DNA of 42,677 bases, taken from positions 1 to 42,677 of the forward strand of contig JAPPHT010000069.1 of assembly GCA_028874795.1 (NCBI GenBank), read 5' to 3'. Below are positions 1 to 7,245 of this stretch, in pieces. The notes under the pieces were generated by a model. The model ran no database searches. It was not told where the DNA came from and saw only the letters and a list, made by a program, of their open reading frames with translations. Position 1 is the first letter of the stretch. Every line of letters begins with the position of its first letter. The translations under genes and the position numbers were made by a program. The stretch is from Chloroflexota bacterium. GTDB lineage: Bacteria > Chloroflexota > Dehalococcoidia > Lucifugimonadales > Australimonadaceae.

Positions 1-656
1 AGCGGTTGATCGTGGAGCAGATACGCGAGCACATCCTGACCGAGAGCAACATGCGCGACCTCGTTCGGCTGGTGAACGAGGAGATGGACAGCGTGATCGC
101 CGGGGAGCGCGAGCGGCTGGAGGCTGCGGAGTTGGAGTTGGCCGAGGTGCGCCGGCGCATGGACCGGCTGTGGCAGTTGGTCGAGAAGACGGATATGACG
201 GTGGAGGACATCCTTCCGCGCATCCGTCACCACCAGGAGAACCAGGAGCGGCTGGAGCGCGCTGCTGATGAGGCTCGGGTGGAGTTGGATGCGCGGCTGG
301 CGGGTGTGCAGGACGCCGAGGTCGTTGCCGCGTACGCGCGTGAGATGGGTGAGTGGCTGCTGGAGAGTGGGCTAGCTGAGACGAAGGCCTTTCTACGGAC
401 GTTCGTGAAGGAGATCGTGGTGCGACCTGGGCTTGCAACGATCCACTACGCGGTTCCGACGCCGGAGGACAGTCCGATAGGGGGATCGGATGTGGCGGAG
501 GTCACGCTGGGGCGTCGATTTATGAAATCGGTATCGTCAGGGGAGCCTGTCGAACCACCCCTGCAGCCTCCGTTGCGACCGCCCCTCCGAGCGCCCCTGC
601 GCGCGGCGCCACGGAGCTACTCCTCGAGGAACGGGCCTCCGTGCAGGGTCCGGTAG
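1..656 (+). CDS. Large serine recombinase, C-terminal part (5'-truncated)
   Basis: The reading frame is open to the window edge, so the catalytic N-terminus (serine resolvase domain) lies outside. What remains is a long charged coiled coil (about residues 20-105, rich in E, R and L) followed by a short beta-rich segment (KEIVVRPGLATIHYAVP). This is the usual layout of the C-terminal zinc-ribbon/coiled-coil half of large serine recombinases, which integrate or excise phages and integrative elements. The last 40 or so residues are odd: a GEPVEPP stretch encoded by a dispersed repeat, then PPLRPPLRAPLR-type repeats, overlapping the convergent gene by 40 bp. The tail therefore looks like run-on through repeat DNA rather than native protein. 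Family call is moderately sure; element identity is unknown. Confidence 0.75.
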   Translation, partial: RLIVEQIREHILTESNMRDLVRLVNEEMDSVIAGERERLEAAELELAEVRRRMDRLWQLVEKTDMTVEDILPRIRHHQENQERLERAADEARVELDARLAGVQDAEVVAAYAREMGEWLLESGLAETKAFLRTFVKEIVVRPGLATIHYAVPTPEDSPIGGSDVAEVTLGRRFMKSVSSGEPVEPPLQPPLRPPLRAPLRAAPRSYSSRNGPPCRVR

Positions 657-2443
657 AGTGCGCGGAACTCCTCCCGCGCGGCTGCCGGAGCATGGTTCAG
701 AAAGGCGCGGTAGATCGCTTCCGTTCGCCCGTCATCGGTGCGGAGTCCTGAAGCGAGAGCCTTGCGGTCGGACTCCTGCAACGTAACGGACATCTCCCGC
801 CATGCCGCGGCCATCGCCTCCTCGCCGACCGCTTCGAGTATCTTCAACAGGAAGTACTCGCCCATCCGGTAGTCGCACCCTCGCCTGTTGCCGTCGAAGT
901 GTTCGAGCTCCCACAGGTTCGCTACACCCAGGCGATCGAAGCACCCGGAGAACGCAGTTAGCAGTTGGGACCTGCGTTCATCCAGTGTCACGACTCCTTT
1001 CCGGTGCCATACGACAGAGTCGACGAACTCGGCCCCACCTTCGAGAAACCAGGTCGGTCCTGTCATGAAATGGCCGAAATAGTAGTGGGCTGTCTCATGC
1101 GGCACGCTGATCACTGAGCCATCTTCGAACCGGGTCAACGTCATGAACGAGCCAAGGTGGGCGCCGCCAATCTCTCCGAGCAACAGGATCACATCGGTTG
1201 TTGGGAAGGGGACCGACATCAACGGTTCGGAGACACGCAGCGTGTCTTCGATGTTGGTCAACACGTCGTCGCCCGGTGGAAACGGCTCAGCCTGGAATAC
1301 CCAGATGTTCACGTCTCCGGCCAGGGGCAGCGAAACGGTGCTGGCCTGCGTGAAGCGGCTGTCGAGCAGGTCTTCGTACTGCTGGGTGTGGTTTCTGGCA
1401 GTACGGCCAAGCACAGTCAGAAACGCCGTCTCTTCGTCGTTCAGGCCGTCAGCGAACCAGGGTTGCCTCGTCAGGTGGTCGAGTGCAGCCGGTCCCAGCT
1501 CCGCGAAGTCGAAGATGCTGAGGAGAACGTGGAGCCCCTGGTCGCCGGTGCTGCGGAGCGCTTCCTCGCCCCAGTGCAGCGCCAGCCCGGGGTCCAGCCT
1601 GGCGGTCTCTCCCAGGGCATGAAGCGCATCACTCTCGACGAGAGTGATGTCGTCAGCGAACCGGGGAGTATCCAGGATCCGCTCCGCCAGCGCCGGGTGT
1701 ACTGAAGCGATGACCCGCAGTGCCTTGAGCGCCTGCCTCTCCGGGCTGGTGATGTTGTCCAGGAACCATGCCATGCCCCCTGTCGATCGCGCCGTTGCAG
1801 GGTCGGTCCCGGTGATCCGTTCCAGAGCTTCGAGTGCCTCCTGCTCGTCGATTGTCACTTCGTCGTTCAGCCAGGGAAGAGCCGTAACCAGTGCCGTGAG
1901 ATCGACGCCGTGACCGGCGATCCTCTCGAATACCCGCAAGGCAAGGGACTCCGTGATATCCACACCGTCCGCAAGCCAGGGGAGCCTGGCAACGGTATCG
2001 CCGGCGCCGGCATCTCGTATCCAGATGTTTGTGAGCAACTCCGATCCCGCCACGTCGTAGTCGCCCGCCGGGTTGTCGAACCACGGAAGCACCTCTGACA
2101 GTCGGGCGGCGGCGAGTTCCCCGGGCGTGATGGTCGGCGTCGGTGTGACTGTGGGCGTCCCCGTGGGAGTGGGTGTCGGGGTGGGCGTGGGAGTCCCCGT
2201 GGGGGTGGGCGTGGGAGTCCCTGTAGGAGTGGGCGTAGCGGTGGGTGTGGGAGTTGGCGTGGGCGTCGGAGTAGGAGTAGCGGTGGGCGTTGCTGGTGGT
2301 ACGGGGATGAGTGTCGCCGTGGGCGTCGGTGAAGGAGTGGTGCGCTCCGTAACCTGCACCACGCTGATGGTTGGCGGGGCGGAGTCGCAGCCGACGACGC
2401 CGATGGCAGATGCCGTCAGGATGAAGAGCGCGAGGGTGCGCAA
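617..2443 (-). CDS. Lipoprotein with Pro-Thr linker, internal repeats and HExxH metallopeptidase domain
   Basis: I place the start at a TTG (2443) because it gives a clean lipoprotein signal, MRTLALFILTASAIGVVGC, with a GGAG nine bases upstream; the open frame extends further to 2611 without a signal. After the lipidated Cys comes a long (PT)n linker (about residues 35-95), suited to spanning an envelope or cell wall. Residues about 100-330 contain degenerate repeats of about 45 residues (LPWLxD...ExxALxxLxxI). The C-terminal domain carries HETAH (449-453) followed by WFLEGGAEF, the zinc-binding HExxH plus downstream Glu of gluzincin peptidases (peptidase MA-like). It is predicted to be an extracytoplasmic, membrane-tethered zinc peptidase; the substrate is unknown. 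It is convergent with the recombinase fragment. Confidence 0.75.
   Translation of the reverse strand: MRTLALFILTASAIGVVGCDSAPPTISVVQVTERTTPSPTPTATLIPVPPATPTATPTPTPTPTPTPTATPTPTGTPTPTPTGTPTPTPTPTPTGTPTVTPTPTITPGELAAARLSEVLPWFDNPAGDYDVAGSELLTNIWIRDAGAGDTVARLPWLADGVDITESLALRVFERIAGHGVDLTALVTALPWLNDEVTIDEQEALEALERITGTDPATARSTGGMAWFLDNITSPERQALKALRVIASVHPALAERILDTPRFADDITLVESDALHALGETARLDPGLALHWGEEALRSTGDQGLHVLLSIFDFAELGPAALDHLTRQPWFADGLNDEETAFLTVLGRTARNHTQQYEDLLDSRFTQASTVSLPLAGDVNIWVFQAEPFPPGDDVLTNIEDTLRVSEPLMSVPFPTTDVILLLGEIGGAHLGSFMTLTRFEDGSVISVPHETAHYYFGHFMTGPTWFLEGGAEFVDSVVWHRKGVVTLDERRSQLLTAFSGCFDRLGVANLWELEHFDGNRRGCDYRMGEYFLLKILEAVGEEAMAAAWREMSVTLQESDRKALASGLRTDDGRTEAIYRAFLNHAPAAAREEFRALYRTLHGGPFLEE
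2128..2297 (-). repeat. GC-rich microsatellite encoding a (PT)n linker
   Basis: Imperfect hexanucleotide repeats (GTGGGC/GTGGGA/GTAGGA on the plus strand) lie in frame inside the lipoprotein gene and encode alternating Pro-Thr on the minus strand. Unit differences are mostly synonymous, so the protein is more regular than the DNA, which argues for selection on a flexible tether. Slippage here could change linker length. Confidence 0.8.
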
Positions 2444-2493
2444 CGGGTGCGTCTCCGGGACAAGCTCAGGAGAGTGTAGCAGGCGGTGCCGAC

Positions 2494-2537
2494 GACACCC
2501 GCTCCTTTCGCGGTCGCGCCCCGGCCCGTACGCTGGT
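2494..2537 (+). repeat. Dispersed intergenic repeat, copy A
   Basis: About 44 bp upstream of the lipoprotein gene, starting GACACCCGCTCCTTTCGCGG and ending TACGCTGGT. It matches copies at 3650-3701 (same strand) and 37423-37474 (opposite strand). No coding role is evident. Confidence 0.75.
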
Positions 2538-2587
2538 CGGTGACGGCGCGCAGCGCCAACGTCGATCGCTACCAGTCCCTCCTCATA

Positions 2588-2616
2588 TTGACCACGCCTC
2601 CTATGGGACATAGCCT
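2588..2616 (+). promoter_or_regulatory. Possible sigma70-type promoter for the toxin-antitoxin pair
   Basis: TTGACC (2588-2593) and TAGCCT (2611-2616) are separated by 17 bases, about 100 bp upstream of the antitoxin start. The -35 box is good but the -10 box matches the consensus at only three positions, so this is tentative. Confidence 0.3.
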
Positions 2617-2711
2617 TTGGTTGAGCCCCATTCTCCTATTGCCAGGGCTGGTAAGGAACGCAGCGGTGCGCAGACACGAGCGGGGCGGCTGGAGGCCAAC
2701 AAGAGAGGTGC

Positions 2712-3302
2712 ATGATGGCCATGAGCAAGGAGGAGGCAGTCATCCTGGGTCTGCTCTCCCAGCTCCCAGGTGCTACCGGCAGGACGAAGTTGGTGAAGCT
2801 GGTCTATCTGGTAGACAACCTCTGGGCCGAGCATACCGGGAGGCCTCTCACCGGCTATCGATATCACTGGGACAACTTCGGTCCGAATGCCGTCGGCAAT
2901 CAGATCGTCGCAACGCTTGACGGCCTGAGCGATTCCGGACTGCTCCGCTCTTCGCAAGGCTCGACCCCGTACGGGAATCCGGCCTACTACTACCGGACAT
3001 CGCAGGCTTGCGATCCCGCACAACTGCCATTGTCGTCCGATGAGTGGATGTTCGTACAGTCGATCACCAAACGGTTCGGGAAACTGAACCGGGAGTCCAT
3101 GGTGAAGGTAGCCAAGGCTACGTTGCCCATGAAGAACGCCGCCCAGGGCGACGTGCTGGTCCTGGAAGCCAACCCTGACATCGAAGCCATCCAGAAGCGC
3201 GTACTATCGAACGCCGACCTCATGGCGCAGGTAGACGAGTCGTTGCTTTCGGATGACCCGGGAATCTCGCTGGAGGAACTCAAAGCCTCCTATGCCCAAT
3301 AG
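2712..3302 (+). CDS. Panacea-domain (DUF4065/SocA-like) antitoxin
   Basis: A 196-residue soluble protein. Residues about 20-70 show the Panacea signature: a KLVKLVYLVD helix, then GYRYHWDNFGPNAV, where a Tyr/Phe-Gly-Pro core follows a Trp-rich strand. Panacea domains are known as promiscuous antitoxin modules that neutralise unrelated toxins (SocA, PanA families). The gene overlaps the next ORF by 11 bases, the usual arrangement for a co-translated antitoxin-toxin pair. Several ATGs lie close together (2712, 2715, 2721); GAGG at 2705-2708 sits best for 2715. The C-terminal 80 residues are less recognisable and may be the toxin-contacting part. Location beside a recombinase fragment suggests transfer. 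The family call is fairly firm; the activity is inferred. Confidence 0.75.
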   Translation: MMAMSKEEAVILGLLSQLPGATGRTKLVKLVYLVDNLWAEHTGRPLTGYRYHWDNFGPNAVGNQIVATLDGLSDSGLLRSSQGSTPYGNPAYYYRTSQACDPAQLPLSSDEWMFVQSITKRFGKLNRESMVKVAKATLPMKNAAQGDVLVLEANPDIEAIQKRVLSNADLMAQVDESLLSDDPGISLEELKASYAQ

Positions 3303-3552
3303 TCTCGTGGTCTTGCCAACAGCCCAGGCGCACATCGACCGGGCTGGAGGCGACGGCAGAGAAGAGATCCTCCCTTGCCTTGACGAAATACTGGCGAACC
3401 CGGAACCCGACGGTCAGCGCATATTGCGACTCAGGGAAGAGCCGCTGATATACGTGTATCTCTGCGGCATCTACCACATCTTGTTCGACGTGCAGAGGGG
3501 GCCAACACCGGATGTCCGCCTTCGTGTGCGGGCAGTCGATGCAGTCGTGTAG
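3292..3552 (+). CDS. Small RelE/ParE-like putative toxin
   Basis: An 86-residue ORF starting at an ATG inside the last codons of the Panacea gene, with GGAGG about 14 bases upstream, so translation is probably coupled. The pattern is compact alpha/beta: an N-terminal strand (SLVVLPTAQAHI), a helix around EILPCLDEIL, then strands ending YVYLCGIYHILFDVQ, which resembles the central Tyr/Arg-rich strands of RelE/ParE-fold toxins (compare their YRxxYxV). RelE homologues cleave mRNA on ribosomes and ParE homologues poison gyrase; the sequence does not settle which. The assignment depends on position and fold pattern more than on catalytic residues, which I cannot identify with confidence. It could be a non-toxic partner. 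Confidence 0.6.
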   Translation: MPNSLVVLPTAQAHIDRAGGDGREEILPCLDEILANPEPDGQRILRLREEPLIYVYLCGIYHILFDVQRGPTPDVRLRVRAVDAVV

Positions 3553-3649
3553 GGAGGGGGCGCAAACCACCCTTCGCTCCAGCCTCCGCCGGGGTGACGG
3601 ACCCCCTGTCCTGCCTTTGCTGTCCATCGCTGTTGATTGTCGGATTGCT

Positions 3650-3701
3650 GACACCCGCCCCTTTCGCGGTCGACCCCGCACCCCGTACGCTGGTTGCATG
3701 A
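3650..3701 (+). repeat. Dispersed intergenic repeat, copy B
   Basis: 52 bp starting GACACCCGCCCCTTTCGCGG and ending TACGCTGGTTGCATGA. It agrees with the inverted copy at 37423-37474 at about 43 of 52 positions by eye. It lies between the toxin gene and leuS. Confidence 0.75.
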
Positions 3702-4020
3702 TCGTCCCTCGACCAGTAGCGAGTGCGATGGAACAGAATGCAACGGAATGAACACCGGGGAGCGCGGCGAAAAAGGAATTCGATGAAATCTTGATGCCTT
3801 GCTCCTTCGAAATCGCGGGAAGCAGGCCACGGTCATGGAAATTGCCTTGGAACAAGATTTCAAGATTCCAGATAGGACATGGCCTTCACTCCTGGATCGC
3901 CGAACAAGATCTCAGAATTCACGGGGTATTGGAATCTTGCTCCTGGCCCCGACCTGCTCCCCTCGCCCTCTGGGACAGGGGCTGGGGGTGAGGGTTGCCC
4001 GTCCCCCACGCCTGCGCGCG

Positions 4021-4039
4021 GTATCAGTTACACTGATAC
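4021..4039. promoter_or_regulatory. Perfect palindrome upstream of leuS, overlapping a possible -10 box
   Basis: GTATCAGT-TAC-ACTGATAC: 8-bp arms with a 3-base centre, ending 27 bases before the leuS ATG. Its middle contains GTTACACTGA, which also occurs upstream of mfd (20716-20725). It could be an operator overlapping the promoter -10 (TACACT) or a small hairpin; no T-rich tail follows, so a terminator is unlikely. Confidence 0.45.
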
Positions 4040-4066
4040 TCCCAGTTCCTGCTATCGGAGCGACGC

Positions 4067-6544
4067 ATGACGACCCGCCAACGTATGGCCCCTCTTCGCT
4101 ACGACCCGCGCGAGATCGACCGCAAGTGGCAGCAGCGGTGGGCCGACGACAACCTCTACCACGTGAACGACGACGACCCCCGCCCCAGGTGGTACGCCCT
4201 CACGATGTACCCCTACCCTTCCGGCGACCTCCACATAGGCCACTGGTACGCCATGGCCCCGTCCGACGCCCACGCCCGCTTCATGCGCATGCGCGGATAC
4301 AACGTCCTCCACCCCATGGGGTTCGACTCCTTCGGCCTCCCGGCAGAGAACGCCGCCATCAACCGGGGTATCCACCCCGCGAAGTGGACGATGGAGAACA
4401 TCGAGCGTATGCGTTCCCAGCTCCGCTCCATGGGCGCGGTCTACGACTGGGACCGCGAGATCGTCACCTCTCAGCCGGAGTACTACGCCTGGAACCAGTG
4501 GTTCTTCCTCAAGATGTACGAGAGCGGCCTCGCCTACCGCGCATCCGCTCCCGTCAACTGGTGCCCCACCTGCCAGACCGTGCTCGCCAACGAGCAGGTG
4601 GTCGACGGCAAGTGCGAGCGCACCGGCGACGTCGTCATCCGCCGCGAGATGGACCAGTGGTTCTTCCGCATCACCGACTACGCCGACGAGTTGCTGGACT
4701 TCTCCAGCGTCGTGGACTGGCCTGAACGCATCAAGACGATGCAGACCAACTGGATAGGCCGCAGCGAGGGCGTCGACATCTCGTTCGACATCTCCGAGTA
4801 CGGCCTGGATGAGCGCGAGATCACGACCTTCACGACCCGCATCGACACCATCTTCGGCGTCACGTTCGTCGTCCTCGCCCCGGAGCACCCGCTCGTCGAA
4901 CGGCTCACGACGCCCGAGCAACGCGATGCCGTGCAGGCGTACGTCGGCCGCGCTCGAGAGGCCACCGAGATCGACCGCCTCTCCGTCGAGCGCGAGAAGA
5001 CCGGCGTCTTCACCGGCTCCTACGCCGTCAACCCGCTCAACGGCGACCGCGTGCCCATCTGGGTGGGCGACTATGTGCTGTTGACCTACGGCACCGGCGC
5101 AGTGATGGGCGTCCCCGCCCACGACGCCCGCGACTTCGACTTCGCGCTCAAGTACGGGCTGGAGATCCGCGTCGTCGTCGCGCCGCCGGGATGGAACGGC
5201 GGTCCGCTGCGGGAGGCGTGGCTCGAGAAGCGCGGCACACAGGTCAACTCCGGCCAGTTCGACGGCATGCCGAACGCCGAGGGCTACGAGGCCATCGCCG
5301 ACCATGTCGAGCAGCAGAGCTGGGGCAAACGCACCGTCGGCTACCGGATGCGCGACTGGCTCATCAGCCGCCAGCGCTACTGGGGCACGCCCATACCCGT
5401 TGTCTACTGCGACGACTGCGGTATCCGGCCCGTGCCGTACGGCCAACTGCCCGTCGTGTTGCCCGACGACGCCCAGTTCAAGCCGACCGGCGAGTCGCCG
5501 CTCCGCTACCACGACGGCTTCCTGCACACGACATGCCCGGACTGCGACGGCCCCGCTACCCGCGAGACCGACACGATGGACACGTTCGTGGACTCGTCGT
5601 GGTACTTCCTGCGCTACGTCAGCCCGGAGTTCACGGAGGGCCCGTTCGACCCCGCTCGCGTGAGCTCGTGGAACCCGGTCGACCAGTACACCGGCGGCGC
5701 CGAGCACGCGGTGATGCACCTGCTCTACGCCCGCTTCTTCACCAAGGTCGTCCGCGACCTCGGCCTCATCGACTTCGGCGAGCCGTTCCTCCGCCTCTTC
5801 AACCAGGGCACCGTGCTCTCGGACCACATGAAGATGAGCAAGAGTCGCGGCAACGTCATCGCGCCGGACGAGTACGTCCAAGAGCTGGGGGCGGATGTCG
5901 TGCGCCTCTACCTGATGTTCATGGGCCCCTGGGAGGGCGGCGGCGACTGGAGCGACTCCGGCATCAACGGCGTCGCGCGCTGGGTGAACCGCCTCTGGGA
6001 CCTCTGCCTCCGGGACCCCGACGCACTGCCCGAGGGCGAGGCCGCCTCCGACCGCGCCATCGTGCGCAAGACGCATCAGACCATCCGGTCGGTTGTCGAG
6101 GGATTGGAGCGCTTCAAGTACAACACCGCCCTCGCCACGATGATGGAGCTGACCAACGAGATGTCGCCCGCCTACGATGTCGGCGCCGTCTCGCGGGGCG
6201 CATGGAACGAGGCGGTCGAGTCACTGCTCCTGCTGCTTGCTCCGATGGGCCCGCACCTGGCTGAGGAGCTCTGGGAGCGCACGGGGCATGCGTACAGCGT
6301 CCATAACCAGCCGCTGCCGGAGTGGGACGAGGCGCTTGCCGCCATCGAAGAGGCAACGCTCGTGGTGCAGGTGAACGGCAAGGTGCGCGACCGCATCGCT
6401 GTCCCCGCCTCGATCAGCGAGGGCGACGCCAAGGAGGCCGCCCTCACCTCCCAGAAGGTGATGGCCTGGACGGACGGCAAGAGCGTGGACAAGGTCGTCT
6501 TCGTCCCCGGCCGCTACCTCGTCAGCGTCGTCGTCAAAGACTAG
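4067..6544 (+). CDS. leuS: Leucyl-tRNA synthetase
   Basis: An 825-residue class I aminoacyl-tRNA synthetase that charges tRNA-Leu with leucine in the cytoplasm. Signature motifs are present: HIGH (residues 56-59, in PSGDLHIGHWYAMAPSDAHA) and KMSKSRGN (from residue 589). The zinc-type CPTCQTVLANEQVV segment and the CP1 editing domain (TTFTTRIDTIFGVTFV, GTGAVMGVPAHD) lie between them, and the C-terminus ends in the NGKVRDRI segment typical of bacterial LeuRS. Length is normal for the bacterial family (about 800-870). GGAG sits seven bases before the ATG. It is flanked by repeat-rich gaps on both sides, so it is probably transcribed alone. No T-box-like leader is visible. Confidence 0.98.
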   Translation: MTTRQRMAPLRYDPREIDRKWQQRWADDNLYHVNDDDPRPRWYALTMYPYPSGDLHIGHWYAMAPSDAHARFMRMRGYNVLHPMGFDSFGLPAENAAINRGIHPAKWTMENIERMRSQLRSMGAVYDWDREIVTSQPEYYAWNQWFFLKMYESGLAYRASAPVNWCPTCQTVLANEQVVDGKCERTGDVVIRREMDQWFFRITDYADELLDFSSVVDWPERIKTMQTNWIGRSEGVDISFDISEYGLDEREITTFTTRIDTIFGVTFVVLAPEHPLVERLTTPEQRDAVQAYVGRAREATEIDRLSVEREKTGVFTGSYAVNPLNGDRVPIWVGDYVLLTYGTGAVMGVPAHDARDFDFALKYGLEIRVVVAPPGWNGGPLREAWLEKRGTQVNSGQFDGMPNAEGYEAIADHVEQQSWGKRTVGYRMRDWLISRQRYWGTPIPVVYCDDCGIRPVPYGQLPVVLPDDAQFKPTGESPLRYHDGFLHTTCPDCDGPATRETDTMDTFVDSSWYFLRYVSPEFTEGPFDPARVSSWNPVDQYTGGAEHAVMHLLYARFFTKVVRDLGLIDFGEPFLRLFNQGTVLSDHMKMSKSRGNVIAPDEYVQELGADVVRLYLMFMGPWEGGGDWSDSGINGVARWVNRLWDLCLRDPDALPEGEAASDRAIVRKTHQTIRSVVEGLERFKYNTALATMMELTNEMSPAYDVGAVSRGAWNEAVESLLLLLAPMGPHLAEELWERTGHAYSVHNQPLPEWDEALAAIEEATLVVQVNGKVRDRIAVPASISEGDAKEAALTSQKVMAWTDGKSVDKVVFVPGRYLVSVVVKD

Positions 6545-6691
6545 CCAGCCCTGTCATCCCACCGAAGGCTGGAATCCAGTGGCGGGGGGGGCCGGGGTGC
6601 CCCGTCGTTCCTGCGAGGCCTGAGCCTTGGCGCGCAACCTCGCAACCTGGGACGGGGCGTGATGTAGGGAGTGCAGAGGGGCGACGCCCCG

Positions 6692-6745
6692 CTGCCGGGG
6701 GCGTGGGGGTGTCCCCCACCAACATCCGGGCGGGTGGGTGGGAAG
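6692..6745 (+). repeat. Dispersed 54-bp repeat, copy D, with internal hairpin
   Basis: Starts CTGCCGGGGGCGTGGGGGTG and ends GGGCGGGTGGGTGGGAAG. It matches the inverted copy at 39318-39371 at about 49 of 54 positions. It contains GTGGGGG-TGT-CCCCCAC, a perfect stem. It lies in the leuS-downstream gap (6545-6788), which also has a CCAGCC...GGCTGG repeat relic just after the leuS stop. Confidence 0.8.
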
Positions 6746-6788
6746 GACTACCCTCCGGAGAGCATGCGGGAGGAGGCACGAGCCAACC

Positions 6789-7166
6789 ATGGACCCCATC
6801 GAACGCCAGCGGTTCCAGGCTCTCGTGCGGGGGATGCTCCCCGCACCGTTCGTCTACGTCGTCGTCGCCGTCATCTACTTCGCGATCGTTGACAGCGAGC
6901 CATTCTTCGGAGCACGGCTCGCCATCATCGTGGCGGTCGTCACCGGGATCACCGTGCCCATCGCCTCGCTCCTCGTAACTGCGAACGCGATGGCGACGGA
7001 GCGGCCCCCCGCGCGCCTCGCGCAGACGCTCCTGCTCTTCGCCCATACCCCCGGCATCGTCGGGTTCGTCCTTACGGTCGGGGCGGACCAGCTCTGGTAC
7101 TCGCTGGCCCTCGGCGCGGAAGGGTTCGCCATCCTGCTCGTCATCCGCGCCCGGTTCGGAAGGTAG
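6789..7166 (+). CDS. Small four-helix integral membrane protein, unknown function
   Basis: 125 residues. Four hydrophobic segments are visible, at about residues 17-35, 43-66, 76-96 and 98-118, with a short acidic and basic N-terminus (MDPIERQRFQALV). It ends in IRARFGR, so the C-terminus is probably cytoplasmic. I chose ATG 6789 because an AGGAGG lies 12 bases upstream and the longer frame from 6738 runs into repeat sequence. I recognise no family. It is separated from leuS by a repeat-filled gap and from the following AT-rich gene by 79 bases. Hydrophobicity makes it a credible gene. Confidence 0.65.
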   Translation: MDPIERQRFQALVRGMLPAPFVYVVVAVIYFAIVDSEPFFGARLAIIVAVVTGITVPIASLLVTANAMATERPPARLAQTLLLFAHTPGIVGFVLTVGADQLWYSLALGAEGFAILLVIRARFGR

Positions 7167-7245
7167 CGTCACATGTGCAAACAACAGTCCAGCTTTAACG
7201 ATAGAATCTTTTGAACCTTTATCGTGTCCTACAGGAGCAAGCACC

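Larger units (their letters stand above)
3553..4066. other. 514-bp intergenic region with repeats and an AT-rich patch
   Basis: No convincing gene. It contains a CCAGCCTCCGCCGGGGTGAC repeat relic (about 3580-3600), dispersed repeat copy B (3650-3701), an AT-richer stretch (about 3770-3950) with a perfect 10-bp inverted pair CAAGATTCCA (3861-3870) and TGGAATCTTG (3930-3939), a CCCTCGCCCTC...GAGGG imperfect palindrome (about 3960-3996), and the leuS-proximal palindrome. Confidence 0.6.

Noticed and set aside
2073-2543. Val-Gly repeat protein on the plus strand
   Set aside because: Antisense reading of the Pro-Thr linker microsatellite.
4052-6076. Long open frame on the minus strand opposite leuS (674 codons)
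   Set aside because: Shadow of the high-GC third-position bias of leuS; composition is low-complexity Val/Ala/Glu/Asp with no motif.
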